Assembly: GCA_050253535.1 (NCBI GenBank)
Contig: JBFWIW010000035.1
Coordinates: 1 to 31,071 of the forward strand
DNA length: 31,071 nt
From: JBFWIW01 sp050253535
GTDB taxonomy: Bacteria; Bacillota; Clostridia; Oscillospirales; Oscillospiraceae
Direction: 5' to 3'
The position numbers and the translations under genes were made by a program. The notes beneath the pieces are model-generated. The model was not told where the DNA came from. It did not search any database and was given only the letters and a program-made list of their open reading frames with translations. Of this stretch, positions 23,317 to 31,071 are shown in pieces (the first letter of the stretch is position 1; every line of letters starts with the position of its first letter).

Positions 23317-26300
23317 TCAGCGTTTCTTTATATATTTCTTTGGCCTTGCCAGATTTACTCCAAGCACAAACAGGAATATGCCGACGGCTGACATGATAAA
23401 TGTGTCGGGTATTCCGCCTGTCTGCGGCAGTTTTCCGCCCGAAGACGGTGTGCCGCCTGAGTTGCCGTCAGACCAGCCAAGCACACCGGATTCCTCAGCC
23501 TCCGAGTGCGTGTCTCTCAGCGTAAAGTAGAGCGCCTGTTCGCTTGTGATTTCGACCGTCATCGGCTCTGTAAACAGGTCGTAGCCTGCGGGCGCGGCTG
23601 TCTCCTTTACGGAATACTTTCCAGGTGCGAGACCTGCAAACAATACGAGGCCGTCTTCTCCTGATATCGCCTTTGAAATTGCTGTGCCGCTTTCATCATA
23701 CAGCGTAAACTCGGCGCCTGAGAGCGGGATATAGTCCTCATCTGTCTTTTTTATCTGCAGGCTGCCCGTGTCTGCCTCTGTCTCCTCGCCCAGCTTTTCA
23801 TTCTTAAACGAGAGTGCTGATACCTGACTGCTTGAAACGATCACTTCAGCCCCAGTCACACCTATTGTGTAACCCTGTGGCGCACGCGTCTCATATACTG
23901 TATAGCTGCCTGCAGTCACATTGTCAAACACCGCTTTTCCGTCATCACCGGTTACGACAGTATTTACTGCGGTTCCACCAGCATCGTAGAGGGTAAACTC
24001 CGCGCCGGCAAGCGGAGTTCCGCTCTCATCAGTCTTGGTTATTACAATTTCCCCCGGAAGTGCCGCTTCGGGTGTCTTTTCATTGACAACGGTGAAAGAA
24101 AATCTCTTGTTGTCTTTGCTGATTGTCACGCTGAGAACCTCATCGCTCACCGTATAGCCCTCCGGAGCCTTTGTCTCTTTAATCGTATAGCTGCCCTTCA
24201 GCACACCGGAAAAATATGCCATTCCGTCTGCACTGGAAACTGCCGTAGCGACGGTGGCCCCGTCCTCATCATAGAGGGTGAACTCCGCACCGGCAAGCGC
24301 TTTGCCGTCCACGTCGGTTTTGGTAATCGCTATATTCCCGTAAACGGCACCCGGAACGGCCTTGTTCACAATAGCGTCCGGCGTGATGTTTGTGACGACT
24401 CCGGTCTTGTCGCCGTTGTATGTGACCGTCGCTGTAAGCACCGTGTCGGACAGGTAATAGCCGGATGGCGCGTCTGTCTCTTTGATCGTATAACTGCCGA
24501 GCGGTATGTCTTTGAACGTGACGGTCCCGCTTAAGCTGGAGGCGGTGCTTACGGGATTGTCAGTGCCGTCATACAGTGTGAAGGTACCACCGCTTACCGG
24601 GTTCCCACCTGTCGAAGTTTTGGAGAACGCCAAGTCTCCGACAGCGATCCCGTCATCGGTATTGTATGTTAAGTCAGTCGTCAGCTTATCTCCGCCTATG
24701 TATGTATCATTAAGCAGATAGCCGTCTGGAGTCTCAATCTCCTTCGCGTAGATAATCCAGGAGGGAAGGTTACTAAAAATGGCGTCGCCGTTAGCGTCCG
24801 TAGCCGCCGTTATAACGGCGCTTCCCTTTTTAATCGGATCCAGATTCAGGTTGAAAAGCTGGTAAACGGCGCCCTGAACGGGGTTCCCATCCCCGTCCTC
24901 CTTATGTACCGTAAGCGTTATGCTGCCGCTGCCACCGCTGGACCACAGGTTGTTTACCGTGACCTTTAGCGATGTTGAACTCGGATTTGTAGTCGGGTTA
25001 TAGCCGTACATATTGACGGTGTTCGATGAGTCCAAATTGTTTGTCAGTATATTGGTCGAAAATTCAAGGCGGTAGATCCCGTTTCCGTCCGGCAGGGTGA
25101 CGGTCAGCTTGTTACCATTGTCCGCCGTCGGATATGTGACGCTGTAATCGGCGCTGTCAACAATGGTTCCGTCCACCGACACATTCCCGGATGAATCCAC
25201 CGTCACCGCGTACAGCTTTACTGAAGTATTGTCGAGCTTGAGGCTGGTGTTAAGAGCATCCTCGACGTAAGCGCCGCTGAGCATAATTCCTGCCTTATTA
25301 ATTATAACCGACCAGTCTATGCTGTCGGAATTATCTTCGCGGGTGTATCCCTTTATAATTACCGGGTTTGTCACGGAAACCTTGGCGCTGACCTCGATAG
25401 GCGATATCTCACCGGCCTCAAGCTTTGCTTTGTTGGTAAAGTCCCTGCTGTCCGTCCACTGCTCAAGAAGGGTATCCTCCTCCATCAGCGTATAGAAGGT
25501 TATAGTATATTTATCCTGAATATCGCCGAGATTATATGTAAAGGAATTGCTGCCGTTTCCTCCCGCAGCAGGTGCCGCGTCTACAGCCGTGCCATCGTTA
25601 ACCGCCACTGTAAACGGATGTGCACCGTCAATGAGCAACACCATGCCGGTTGGGATCGTATCCGTCACGACGGCGCCGGTCAATGGGAGCTTGCTCCTGT
25701 TCACCACGATGCTCCATTTCGCCGTATGCTCCGCGTAGTTATAGCTCCCAATCGCATTTTTGGCGATGAGCTGGGTCTTATACGTCTTTGTACCGCTGTA
25801 GTTTATGTCGCTCTCGCCCGTCCGTATGAGTGTAACGTTATTTTTAAACTGTACATTGTCCGAGTTCTTATACAGCGTGTCGAGGCCGGAGGTATCCGTA
25901 TGCGACGATGTGTTTGTGTCTATTATCTTTGTGTAGAAGACAATGGTCCATGTCCCGCTTATATCGCCCAAGGTATAGGTGAAACTCTCCCCCGACGCGT
26001 CGTTTATATAACTCAGGGATGCCAGATCCGTAAAGCTGGCTGTTGTGCTGCCCGTAACCGTGAACGGGTGACCCGCGTCTACAAGGATGTCCTGCCCGTC
26101 CGGTATGGTGTCTTTTACGGCGACGCCCGTCATGCTGATTTTATTGCTGTTTACAGTTATCGTCCACTTTATCGTGCTGGGGTTTGAATATTCATACTCT
26201 TCCGTTCCGCCCGAAGCCGACTTTTTCACGAGCCCGCCTGAGCCGATCACGGTCAAACCGGCCTTATGAGACGGCGCATCAACCTCTCCAATCCCGTCCC

Positions 26301-27705
26301 ATATCAGTTTCGCGGTGTTATACTCCGGCTTACTGGAATTGCTGTTCAGGTAATCTTCGCGGTCCTTCGCCTTTGTGTAGAACGTCAGTATAGCCGATCC
26401 TGTGAGACTGCCGGAATCCGGCAGTCTGCAGGTTATAATACCGGTTGCCGGGTCATACAGATACTGGCCCCAGTCTGTTCCCGGGTCAACCGTTGCCGCT
26501 GTACCGGAATCTATTTTCAATTGGATTGGGTGCCCCGTATCGCCCTCAATAAGCTCAACCTGCGAGCCGATTGTATCGATAATTTTCGCGCCCGATACTG
26601 CCCCGCTTGCATTCGCGGGGATAGCGACCGTCACCGTCCACTTTACTATAGTGGGGTCCGCTGTCGTCGCCGCTTTCGCGCCGCTCTTTGAAACCCAGTC
26701 GAGCTTTATCGAATCTTCGGCGGGGCCGGCTGCAAGGGTTGTTCCGGCATAAAGATTAGCGATATTTTTGAACTCGGAATAAATCGGACTGCCGTCCTCC
26801 TCGGCGAAGGTCGCCGGTGTGGTTTTATATGTGATAGTCTGTATCCCGTCGGTGTCATCCGGGAAGATATAGGAGACCTGGTTTGCGACGGAGGTGTCAA
26901 GCGACGTGTCATCAACGAGACCCGCGCCCACATAAAACGTCCCCGCCTTATATGTCTGATTTGTGCCGTATGCATCTACGAGCATATAACCTTTCAGTGA
27001 AACGCCGGACGGCGGCGTCACCGTAACCTGCCAGGTGACTTCGTTCTCGGTAGCGTCATATCCAAGGCAATTCTTGGCAAGCTCAATCGTCGGCAGCGGC
27101 GGCACCTCGCGTTTTATCGTGACGGTCTGAGAACCGAGTTCGATCGTTACCTCATCCGGGTCACCGACCCCGATCTCCTCGAATGTGCCCTCTATATGTA
27201 CCTTTGCCCACATACTGGAATGGCTGGCAACCGCTGCTGTGAACTGAACACGTATTATGTTGCCGCTGAGAGACCATGTGGCAATGATCCATTCTTCACC
27301 GGATGAATCTTCTGCATAAATATTGGCACCATCCCCCGTCGGAGCAGCAAATTCTATACCGTCCGGAAGCGTTATCTCAAAATAGTTCGAGCCCGAATAT
27401 GTATAAATTTCTGCTAAGCCGTCTCCGTCCTCAAGGTGGAACGCATAGTCTATTACGATTTTCGCTCCCTCCTGGATGTCGTTGTAAACGCCGGACAAAT
27501 CAGGCGAAATCGGGTCGCCTCCGGCGGTGGTTATCACCAGCGAAGACGGAATTGTATCGGAACTGCTGTGAATAACCAGATATTCGTCCGCACCAGTGAG
27601 ATTATCGGGAATAACGGCAGCAGAAGACTTCAAATATCCGATCGGCAGCATCTGCAGTACCATAAGCGCAGCGATAACAATGCCTGATAGCTTTCTTTTC
27701 TTCAT
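23317..27705 (-). CDS. Large LPQTG-anchored adhesin with isopeptide-type repeats
   Basis: 1462 residues from ATG 27705 (GGTGA five bases upstream; an ATG at 27717 is also in frame). Signal peptide ~1-30. An N-terminal head (~31-200) resembles the folded tip of Gram-positive adhesins. Then come about five tandem modules of ~130-150 residues (~205-930), each with a W-x-V-x-V/I-N strand, a V-x-D-T-I/L segment and an F/Y-x-N-K/T-A/V end, like collagen-binding (CnaA-type) domains. Five SpaA/CnaB-type domains of ~90 residues follow (~940-1395), each starting I-x-K-T-D-x-x-G-x-P-L-x-G-A-x-F-T-L-Y-D and carrying KETxAPxGY, the Lys and Glu expected for self-formed isopeptide bonds. The end is LPQTG at 1426-1430, a membrane helix and a KKYIKKR tail. 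It is cross-linked to the wall by a sortase, probably the divergent one at 28183. Likely role: attachment to host or food matrix. Confidence 0.95.
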   Translation of the reverse strand: MKKRKLSGIVIAALMVLQMLPIGYLKSSAAVIPDNLTGADEYLVIHSSSDTIPSSLVITTAGGDPISPDLSGVYNDIQEGAKIVIDYAFHLEDGDGLAEIYTYSGSNYFEITLPDGIEFAAPTGDGANIYAEDSSGEEWIIATWSLSGNIIRVQFTAAVASHSSMWAKVHIEGTFEEIGVGDPDEVTIELGSQTVTIKREVPPLPTIELAKNCLGYDATENEVTWQVTVTPPSGVSLKGYMLVDAYGTNQTYKAGTFYVGAGLVDDTSLDTSVANQVSYIFPDDTDGIQTITYKTTPATFAEEDGSPIYSEFKNIANLYAGTTLAAGPAEDSIKLDWVSKSGAKAATTADPTIVKWTVTVAIPANASGAVSGAKIIDTIGSQVELIEGDTGHPIQLKIDSGTAATVDPGTDWGQYLYDPATGIITCRLPDSGSLTGSAILTFYTKAKDREDYLNSNSSKPEYNTAKLIWDGIGEVDAPSHKAGLTVIGSGGLVKKSASGGTEEYEYSNPSTIKWTITVNSNKISMTGVAVKDTIPDGQDILVDAGHPFTVTGSTTASFTDLASLSYINDASGESFTYTLGDISGTWTIVFYTKIIDTNTSSHTDTSGLDTLYKNSDNVQFKNNVTLIRTGESDINYSGTKTYKTQLIAKNAIGSYNYAEHTAKWSIVVNRSKLPLTGAVVTDTIPTGMVLLIDGAHPFTVAVNDGTAVDAAPAAGGNGSNSFTYNLGDIQDKYTITFYTLMEEDTLLEQWTDSRDFTNKAKLEAGEISPIEVSAKVSVTNPVIIKGYTREDNSDSIDWSVIINKAGIMLSGAYVEDALNTSLKLDNTSVKLYAVTVDSSGNVSVDGTIVDSADYSVTYPTADNGNKLTVTLPDGNGIYRLEFSTNILTNNLDSSNTVNMYGYNPTTNPSSTSLKVTVNNLWSSGGSGSITLTVHKEDGDGNPVQGAVYQLFNLNLDPIKKGSAVITAATDANGDAIFSNLPSWIIYAKEIETPDGYLLNDTYIGGDKLTTDLTYNTDDGIAVGDLAFSKTSTGGNPVSGGTFTLYDGTDNPVSTASSLSGTVTFKDIPLGSYTIKETDAPSGYYLSDTVLTATVTYNGDKTGVVTNITPDAIVNKAVPGAVYGNIAITKTDVDGKALAGAEFTLYDEDGATVATAVSSADGMAYFSGVLKGSYTIKETKAPEGYTVSDEVLSVTISKDNKRFSFTVVNEKTPEAALPGEIVITKTDESGTPLAGAEFTLYDAGGTAVNTVVTGDDGKAVFDNVTAGSYTVYETRAPQGYTIGVTGAEVIVSSSQVSALSFKNEKLGEETEADTGSLQIKKTDEDYIPLSGAEFTLYDESGTAISKAISGEDGLVLFAGLAPGKYSVKETAAPAGYDLFTEPMTVEITSEQALYFTLRDTHSEAEESGVLGWSDGNSGGTPSSGGKLPQTGGIPDTFIMSAVGIFLFVLGVNLARPKKYIKKR

Positions 27706-27937
27706 TTCGATCACCATTTCTCAGTTTATGAACTGTTTTTATTATTATATTCTGCCAAACATAAATATAAGAAGTAATGTGTAAGTGCATAAAAGTAAAA
27801 GTACGCACCGAAAAGACACAAAACTTCCAAGTGTTTTTATGTTATTTTTAATAAATGTATGCTTAAAATTTTAATGTATCTGGAGTTTTTTGTCAATATG
27901 CAATTTGGATATACATAAAGCAAAGACAGCTTTAACT

Positions 27938-28097
27938 AGGGCTTATTTGATGAATCGGCGTGTGTGACTGGTGAGGCATATTTTCGTTCTGTAATTTGAT
28001 TTTTTGCAGAATATAGGTTTATTTCAAGAAAAATCAGCGCGGCAGGACGTAAAACAGCGCCGCCGGAAGCGTACGATTGATTTTTCAAACAAGCCCT
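27938..28097. mobile_element. 160-bp MITE-like element with 19-bp terminal inverted repeats
   Basis: Left end AGGGCTTATTTGATGAATC (27938-27956) matches the complement of the right end GATTTTTCAAACAAGCCCT (28079-28097) at 15 of 19 positions. The interior codes for nothing obvious and contains GCGGC...GCCGC. No clear target duplication was seen at the borders. It lies between the divergent adhesin and sortase genes. It could also be a long-stem RNA element. Confidence 0.55.
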
Positions 28098-28182
28098 GAC
28101 CATTAAATATAATAGGCCTCAATTGAAACCGTTTCGTTTGTATGGTACAATTTTAATAATCAACAAAAAGAAGGACATGGGT

Positions 28183-28980
28183 ATGAGGAAGATTAGTCCC
28201 GGAAAAATTTTATCCCGCATACTCATCGTTGCAGGGCTGCTGCTTATCATAGGCGCCGCCGCAATTGAAGCGTACCGATATCCGTGGGCTTCGCTTACAG
28301 ACGGCGGCGGTCAGTCGGAGGATTCAATATCGGACCCCGAGCCCATTGTCCTTACAGACGACGATGCAAACAGCATAATTACGGTAACTGTGCCAGACGA
28401 AACCGGGTCTGAGGAAACCTCAGCTTCCACTGATAATTCTGCATCTGAGGAACCACCGGCCGAAAGCAGTCTGCCCGGAGAGGATAATACCGAATCGTCT
28501 CCCGCCGAGGCGGTCTATATCCAGCTCGGTATTATCAAGATACCGGAAATCAATGTCTCTCAGTATGTTCTGGAGGGGACGCAGCGGCAGATGCGCTATG
28601 GAGTCGGGCATGTAATCGGCACAGCCGGACTTGGCCAGGAGGGAAACTGTGTGCTCGCCGGCCACAACACAACCTCTTTTCATTATCTGAAGAACCTTGA
28701 TATCGGAGACAACGTCATCTTGAAGGCAGACGGCAACATCTATGAGTATACTGTATATGAGATTTTTACGGTGCTGCCGGACGAACTGTGGGTGCTTGAC
28801 GAAGTCCAGGGCAAGGACTATACCCTGACGCTCATAACCTGTACGCCTTATGTATTGTCAACCCACCGGCTGATCGTCCGCGCGATGCTCAACGCTGTAA
28901 ACGACCTGACGCCGGAAGAGTATTACGGGGCGGAGTCCACGGGGGATGAAATCGAAGCGCACGCTCCTCCCACCGGATAA
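28183..28980 (+). CDS. Sortase (LPXTG transpeptidase)
   Basis: 265 residues from ATG 28183 (AAGG eight bases upstream); open frame continues to a TTG at 28123 without a ribosome site. One N-terminal membrane anchor (ILIVAGLLLIIGAAAIEAY), a ~90-residue low-complexity Ser/Glu/Asp linker, then the catalytic barrel from IQLGIIKIPEINV. Catalytic His in LAGHNTTSFHYLKNLDIGD, catalytic Cys in TLITCTPYVLSTHRLIVRA, with the Arg in HRLIVR. The TCTPY-x-x-STHRL pattern fits class C/D sortases rather than class A or B. It would join the LPQTG protein encoded divergently to the wall; pilus-type polymerisation cannot be excluded. Confidence 0.94.
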   Translation: MRKISPGKILSRILIVAGLLLIIGAAAIEAYRYPWASLTDGGGQSEDSISDPEPIVLTDDDANSIITVTVPDETGSEETSASTDNSASEEPPAESSLPGEDNTESSPAEAVYIQLGIIKIPEINVSQYVLEGTQRQMRYGVGHVIGTAGLGQEGNCVLAGHNTTSFHYLKNLDIGDNVILKADGNIYEYTVYEIFTVLPDELWVLDEVQGKDYTLTLITCTPYVLSTHRLIVRAMLNAVNDLTPEEYYGAESTGDEIEAHAPPTG

Positions 28981-29038
28981 AAATTTTGTCTGGCATACAA
29001 AAAAGTACAGATAACCGCAAAATTTTTAATAAAAACTA

Positions 29039-29067
29039 TTGCAATTACAAATAATTTAGTATATTCT
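29039..29067 (+). promoter_or_regulatory. Candidate promoter for the second riboswitch leader
   Basis: TTGCAA (29039-29044), 17-bp spacer, TATTCT (29062-29067), 44 bases before the aptamer. Confidence 0.55.
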
Positions 29068-29110
29068 GATATCGAAAGATATTTTAATTTAACATTTATG
29101 TGATACAGCG

Positions 29111-29195
29111 ATACTAGCAAACCTGCTGAAAGGCGGGGACGCAAAGCCACGGGTCTAAGGTCTTTTGACTATGACAGCCGGGTTGCCGAAAGTAT
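29111..29195 (+). ncRNA. c-di-GMP-I riboswitch (GEMM-I) aptamer
   Basis: P1 is ATACT (29111-29115) with AGTAT (29191-29195). Between them are the conserved AGCAAACC, GGGGACGCAAAGCC, ACGGGTCTAA, and GCCGGGTTGCCGAA segments, with two hairpins. The G just before CAAACC predicts c-di-GMP rather than cGAMP binding. It differs from the first copy (567-655) in both hairpin stems but shares the core. A perfect terminator follows (29216-29246), giving a simple on/off platform ahead of the CAP-domain gene. Confidence 0.95.
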
Positions 29196-29215
29196 TTCAT
29201 CTTTTTTGGATGAGT

Positions 29216-29246
29216 TCTGTTCAGGCAGCCTGAACAGAGCTTTTTT
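29216..29246 (+). terminator. Riboswitch-controlled intrinsic terminator
   Basis: TCTGTTCAGG-CAG-CCTGAACAGA, then GC and six T (29241-29246). It stands 20 bases after the aptamer and 136 bases before the CAP-protein start. Whether c-di-GMP turns the gene on or off depends on an antiterminator that could not be assigned by eye. Confidence 0.88.
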
Positions 29247-29382
29247 GTTCTGTTCACCTGCGCCTTCTCCCCGGTCTGCCAAATAAAAACCGTTTAGAGC
29301 GTGGTCAAAAGTCCGTAAGTATATTTCACGGAAAATATGTGCGCTTAGGTTTAACGGTTAATGTGTGACCCGGAGGAAAAAC

Positions 29383-29940
29383 ATGAACAGATACAAAATC
29401 TTTAATACCGGTATATTTCTTGCTGTTTTTATGAGCGTCGCGCTCGCCGCGCCGTCCGCGTCAGCGGGATGGGAACAGGGAATTACCGTTACTCCTGCCG
29501 CAGTCATAGCCGCGGCGCCCGTTGAAGGTCAGGAAGAGGATGCTTCAAAATCTTTCAAAGCAGAGGTAATAAGGCTTATAAACATCGAACGGGCAGACAA
29601 AGGCCTCTGCGAACTGCAGGAAATGCCGGCGCTGAATGCTCCGGCCGATTTAAGGGCCGAGGAATCCGCCGTTTCCTTCTCCCACACAAGGCCAAACGGG
29701 GAAAGCTGTTCCACAGTATATTCGGATTACGGCCTCAATTACAAATCCGCCGGTGAAAACCTTGCCTACGGTTACTCCACGCCCGCCGCGCTGGTCGCGG
29801 CCTGGATGGCCTCGGATTCGCACCGAGCCAACATCCTGAGCGAGGCGTTTTCCTATGTCGCGGTCGGCTATTATATGGGCGAGAATGGAACTCTCTGTTG
29901 TTCGCAGATTTTCTATACTCCCCTCGCGCAGATCGAATAG
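29383..29940 (+). CDS. Secreted CAP-domain protein (SCP/YkwD type)
   Basis: 185 residues from ATG 29383 (CGGAGG seven bases upstream). Signal peptide ~1-28 ending SASAG. Linker ~29-58, then the CAP domain: VIRLINIERADKGLCELQ, APADLRAEESAVSFSHTRPNG, SAGENLAYGYSTPAALVAAWMASDSHRANILSEAF, and VAVGYYMGENGTLCCSQIF. The His in SHTRPNG, Glu in GENLAYG and His in DSHRANIL are the usual CAP pocket residues. Exported, probably free or wall-associated; CAP proteins bind lipids, glycans or act as proteases, but the role here is unknown. Under direct control of the c-di-GMP riboswitch. Confidence 0.94.
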   Translation: MNRYKIFNTGIFLAVFMSVALAAPSASAGWEQGITVTPAAVIAAAPVEGQEEDASKSFKAEVIRLINIERADKGLCELQEMPALNAPADLRAEESAVSFSHTRPNGESCSTVYSDYGLNYKSAGENLAYGYSTPAALVAAWMASDSHRANILSEAFSYVAVGYYMGENGTLCCSQIFYTPLAQIE

Positions 29941-30022
29941 TCTCCCCGACAGAGCGGCCCGTTATAAATAACGGGTATCAAACAACACAAGCTGAGATGG
30001 CGTTGTCAGATTTTCAATATAA

Positions 30023-30063
30023 TCAGAAAGCCCGCATGGCGTTGAGCTGTGCGGGTTTTCTGA
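30023..30063 (+). terminator. Hairpin terminator downstream of the CAP gene
   Basis: TCAGAAAGCCCGCA pairs with TGCGGGTTTTCTGA across a 13-base loop. The T run is part of the stem end. It follows the CAP stop by 83 bp. Confidence 0.7.
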
Positions 30064-30173
30064 CGGAATCGGCGGTGTGCGGTCTTGGTGGAGCCCATCT
30101 GAATATGTTCGGCACAGTATCGGCCATTTATTTTGAATAGGCAGGCTTTTCATTCCGGTGGAGGTCTGAGGGG

Positions 30174-30291
30174 TATGTCTTTTGAGACTTTATATAAAAT
30201 CTGTTCTGCGCTCAGCACATCCTCCGACTATATTGTTTTTGGCAGAGAGGATTTGATCAAAACATTTATTATGGCCCTGAATAAACGGTAA
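30174..30291 (+). pseudogene. Remnant of an XRE-type regulator
   Basis: The frame from ATG 30174 codes for 38 residues: MSFETLYKICSALSTSSDYIVFG, then REDLIKTFIMALNKR. The first part is the recognition/last helix and DYxxFG end of an XRE (Cro/C1) helix-turn-helix; the second resembles the far C terminus of such proteins. The N-terminal helices are missing and a segment between the two parts seems deleted, so this looks like a decayed gene. No ribosome site fits it as an intact gene. Confidence 0.45.
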
Positions 30292-30721
30292 AAACATTAC
30301 CGCCCCCTGGCTGATATTTGAATAATAATAACGGCAACAGACAAACTGAAACCCTTCAGCAGTCCGATGCCGCTTTGTATTTTGGGGTAATCATATTTTC
30401 TATGGTCAGAACCCAATATCAAATGAGACGAGAAGTATTTGTTAATTCGTTGCTTTTCGTTATGGTTCGAAGTATACTTGAGGAGCTTTTGTAATACCTA
30501 AAATTTAGTTTCATACAAGGCGAATAATAGGGAATTGCGCCTCCTATGAGCATATCTTTCTGGTACAAATTGTTGAGAAGCCAAGATTATATTGATCTTG
30601 AAATAACGTCTATACAGGGGGCTCTCAAAACAGCGTCGGCTCCTTGTTCTCTTTTGCCAAGGCAATAAATCTTTTCCCACAAGGCGAACATTTTTTTGAT
30701 AAGAATAAAAGGAGTATTTCA
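30292..30721. other. Decayed-looking stretch without a clear gene
   Basis: Only short open frames. One, 30402-30494 plus strand, codes for 30 residues starting MVRTQYQMRREVF and might be the start of a lost protein. Another, from ATG 30547, codes for about 40 residues without a ribosome site. No RNA gene recognised. AT-rich just before the lipoprotein gene, where its promoter should be. Confidence 0.35.
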
Positions 30722-31071
30722 ATGAAATCGAGAATCTACATTGTGCTTTTAGTATTTTTGTTAAGTATTTCACTTAGCGCGTGTTCAACTAATAAAACCA
30801 ATTCAAACACTACCGGCAGCGGCGACCCTAGCAGCGACCAAATTACCGATGCTCCGACAAACGGCTCTACCGGCAGTACGTCTTCTCCCGATGATGAAAA
30901 TTCTTCGCCTGCAGATGCCTATAAAGCGGTCCTGCAAAATGAGATTGGCTTCATCAGTACGGAGGATAGCCATAAATTTTTCCTAAATGACTTTTTAAAT
31001 AGGAATTCTGAATACGAAGGCAGCTATAAAGTGACACATTTTACTGTACTCGACATGGACGGAGATAAAAC
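30722..31071 (+). CDS. Lipoprotein of unknown function, 3' end outside the window
   Basis: Open from ATG 30722 to the window end, 116 codons, with AAGGAGT nine bases upstream. Signal peptide with lipobox LSAC, lipid-anchored C21. Next comes a Ser/Thr/Asn/Gly/Pro-rich linker (~22-62) that would span the wall, and then a folded part beginning AYKAVLQNEIGFISTEDSHKF and running to VTHFTVLDMDGDK at the edge. The DxDGD motif resembles calcium-binding or VCBS-type loops seen in small clostridial lipoproteins. The family cannot be named from the visible part. Confidence 0.85.
   Translation, partial: MKSRIYIVLLVFLLSISLSACSTNKTNSNTTGSGDPSSDQITDAPTNGSTGSTSSPDDENSSPADAYKAVLQNEIGFISTEDSHKFFLNDFLNRNSEYEGSYKVTHFTVLDMDGDK

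Noticed and set aside
23500..24900. Regular ~270-bp repetition suggesting an array
   Set aside because: These are coding repeats of the SpaA domains, not CRISPR units; spacing and protein conservation explain them.
25618..26187. 189-residue plus-strand frame inside the adhesin
   Set aside because: Antisense shadow of a repetitive GC-patterned gene with no ribosome site or recognisable domain.
29898..30140. 80-residue plus-strand frame after the CAP gene
   Set aside because: Overlaps the CAP end in another frame and runs through a terminator hairpin.

Overview
The window looks like a chromosomal segment of a strictly anaerobic, low-to-moderate GC Gram-positive bacterium of the class Clostridia. 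Supporting signs are the hcp/ferredoxin cluster, a superoxide reductase (desulfoferrodoxin) in place of dismutase/catalase, strong AGGAGG ribosome binding sites, an LPXTG-anchored surface protein with a sortase, GHKL-type kinases and c-di-GMP-I riboswitches. The unusual domain order of PstS recalls gut Oscillospirales/Ruminococcaceae; that placement is inference from memory of the family. A run of exactly 100 N (19651-19750) marks a scaffold gap, so this is a draft or metagenome assembly.

Layout. (1) 1-720: a secreted coiled-coil protein on the minus strand, cut by the window edge, behind a strong promoter and a c-di-GMP-I riboswitch. (2) 724-4582: a nitrosative-stress unit: a Crp/Fnr regulator divergent from a 4Fe-4S protein, a cupin, a small ferredoxin and the hybrid cluster protein Hcp; a palindrome in the divergent gap is a likely regulator site. 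(3) 4610-6290: an acetyltransferase, then perR-desulfoferrodoxin for oxidative stress. (4) 6407-10974: an MFS transporter and a Ca2+-type P-type ATPase, divergent from a TetR-family regulator. (5) 10981-12859: an unrecognised 341-aa protein and a second TetR regulator. (6) 12860-19650: a complete phosphate regulon, pstS-pstC-pstA-pstB-phoU-phoP-phoR, mostly with overlapping start/stop codons; PstS has its two halves in swapped order, and phoR runs into the gap. (7) 19751-23160: a GHKL kinase with an altered phospho-acceptor motif (3' end lost in the gap) and an ABC-2 exporter. (8) 23260-29940: a 1462-residue LPQTG adhesin divergent from a sortase, with a 160-bp inverted-repeat element between them, then a second c-di-GMP-I riboswitch with an intrinsic terminator ahead of a secreted CAP-domain protein. 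(9) 29941-31071: a decayed stretch with a likely XRE-regulator remnant, then the 5' part of a lipoprotein gene.

How it fits together. Two themes dominate. One is redox and nutrient stress handling (Hcp/NO or hydroxylamine, superoxide reductase/PerR, Pst/Pho). The other is the cell surface under c-di-GMP control: two c-di-GMP-I aptamers sit in front of two different exported proteins at the two ends of the window, and the second lies directly next to a sortase/adhesin pair. No CRISPR array, rRNA, tRNA or intact transposase was seen.
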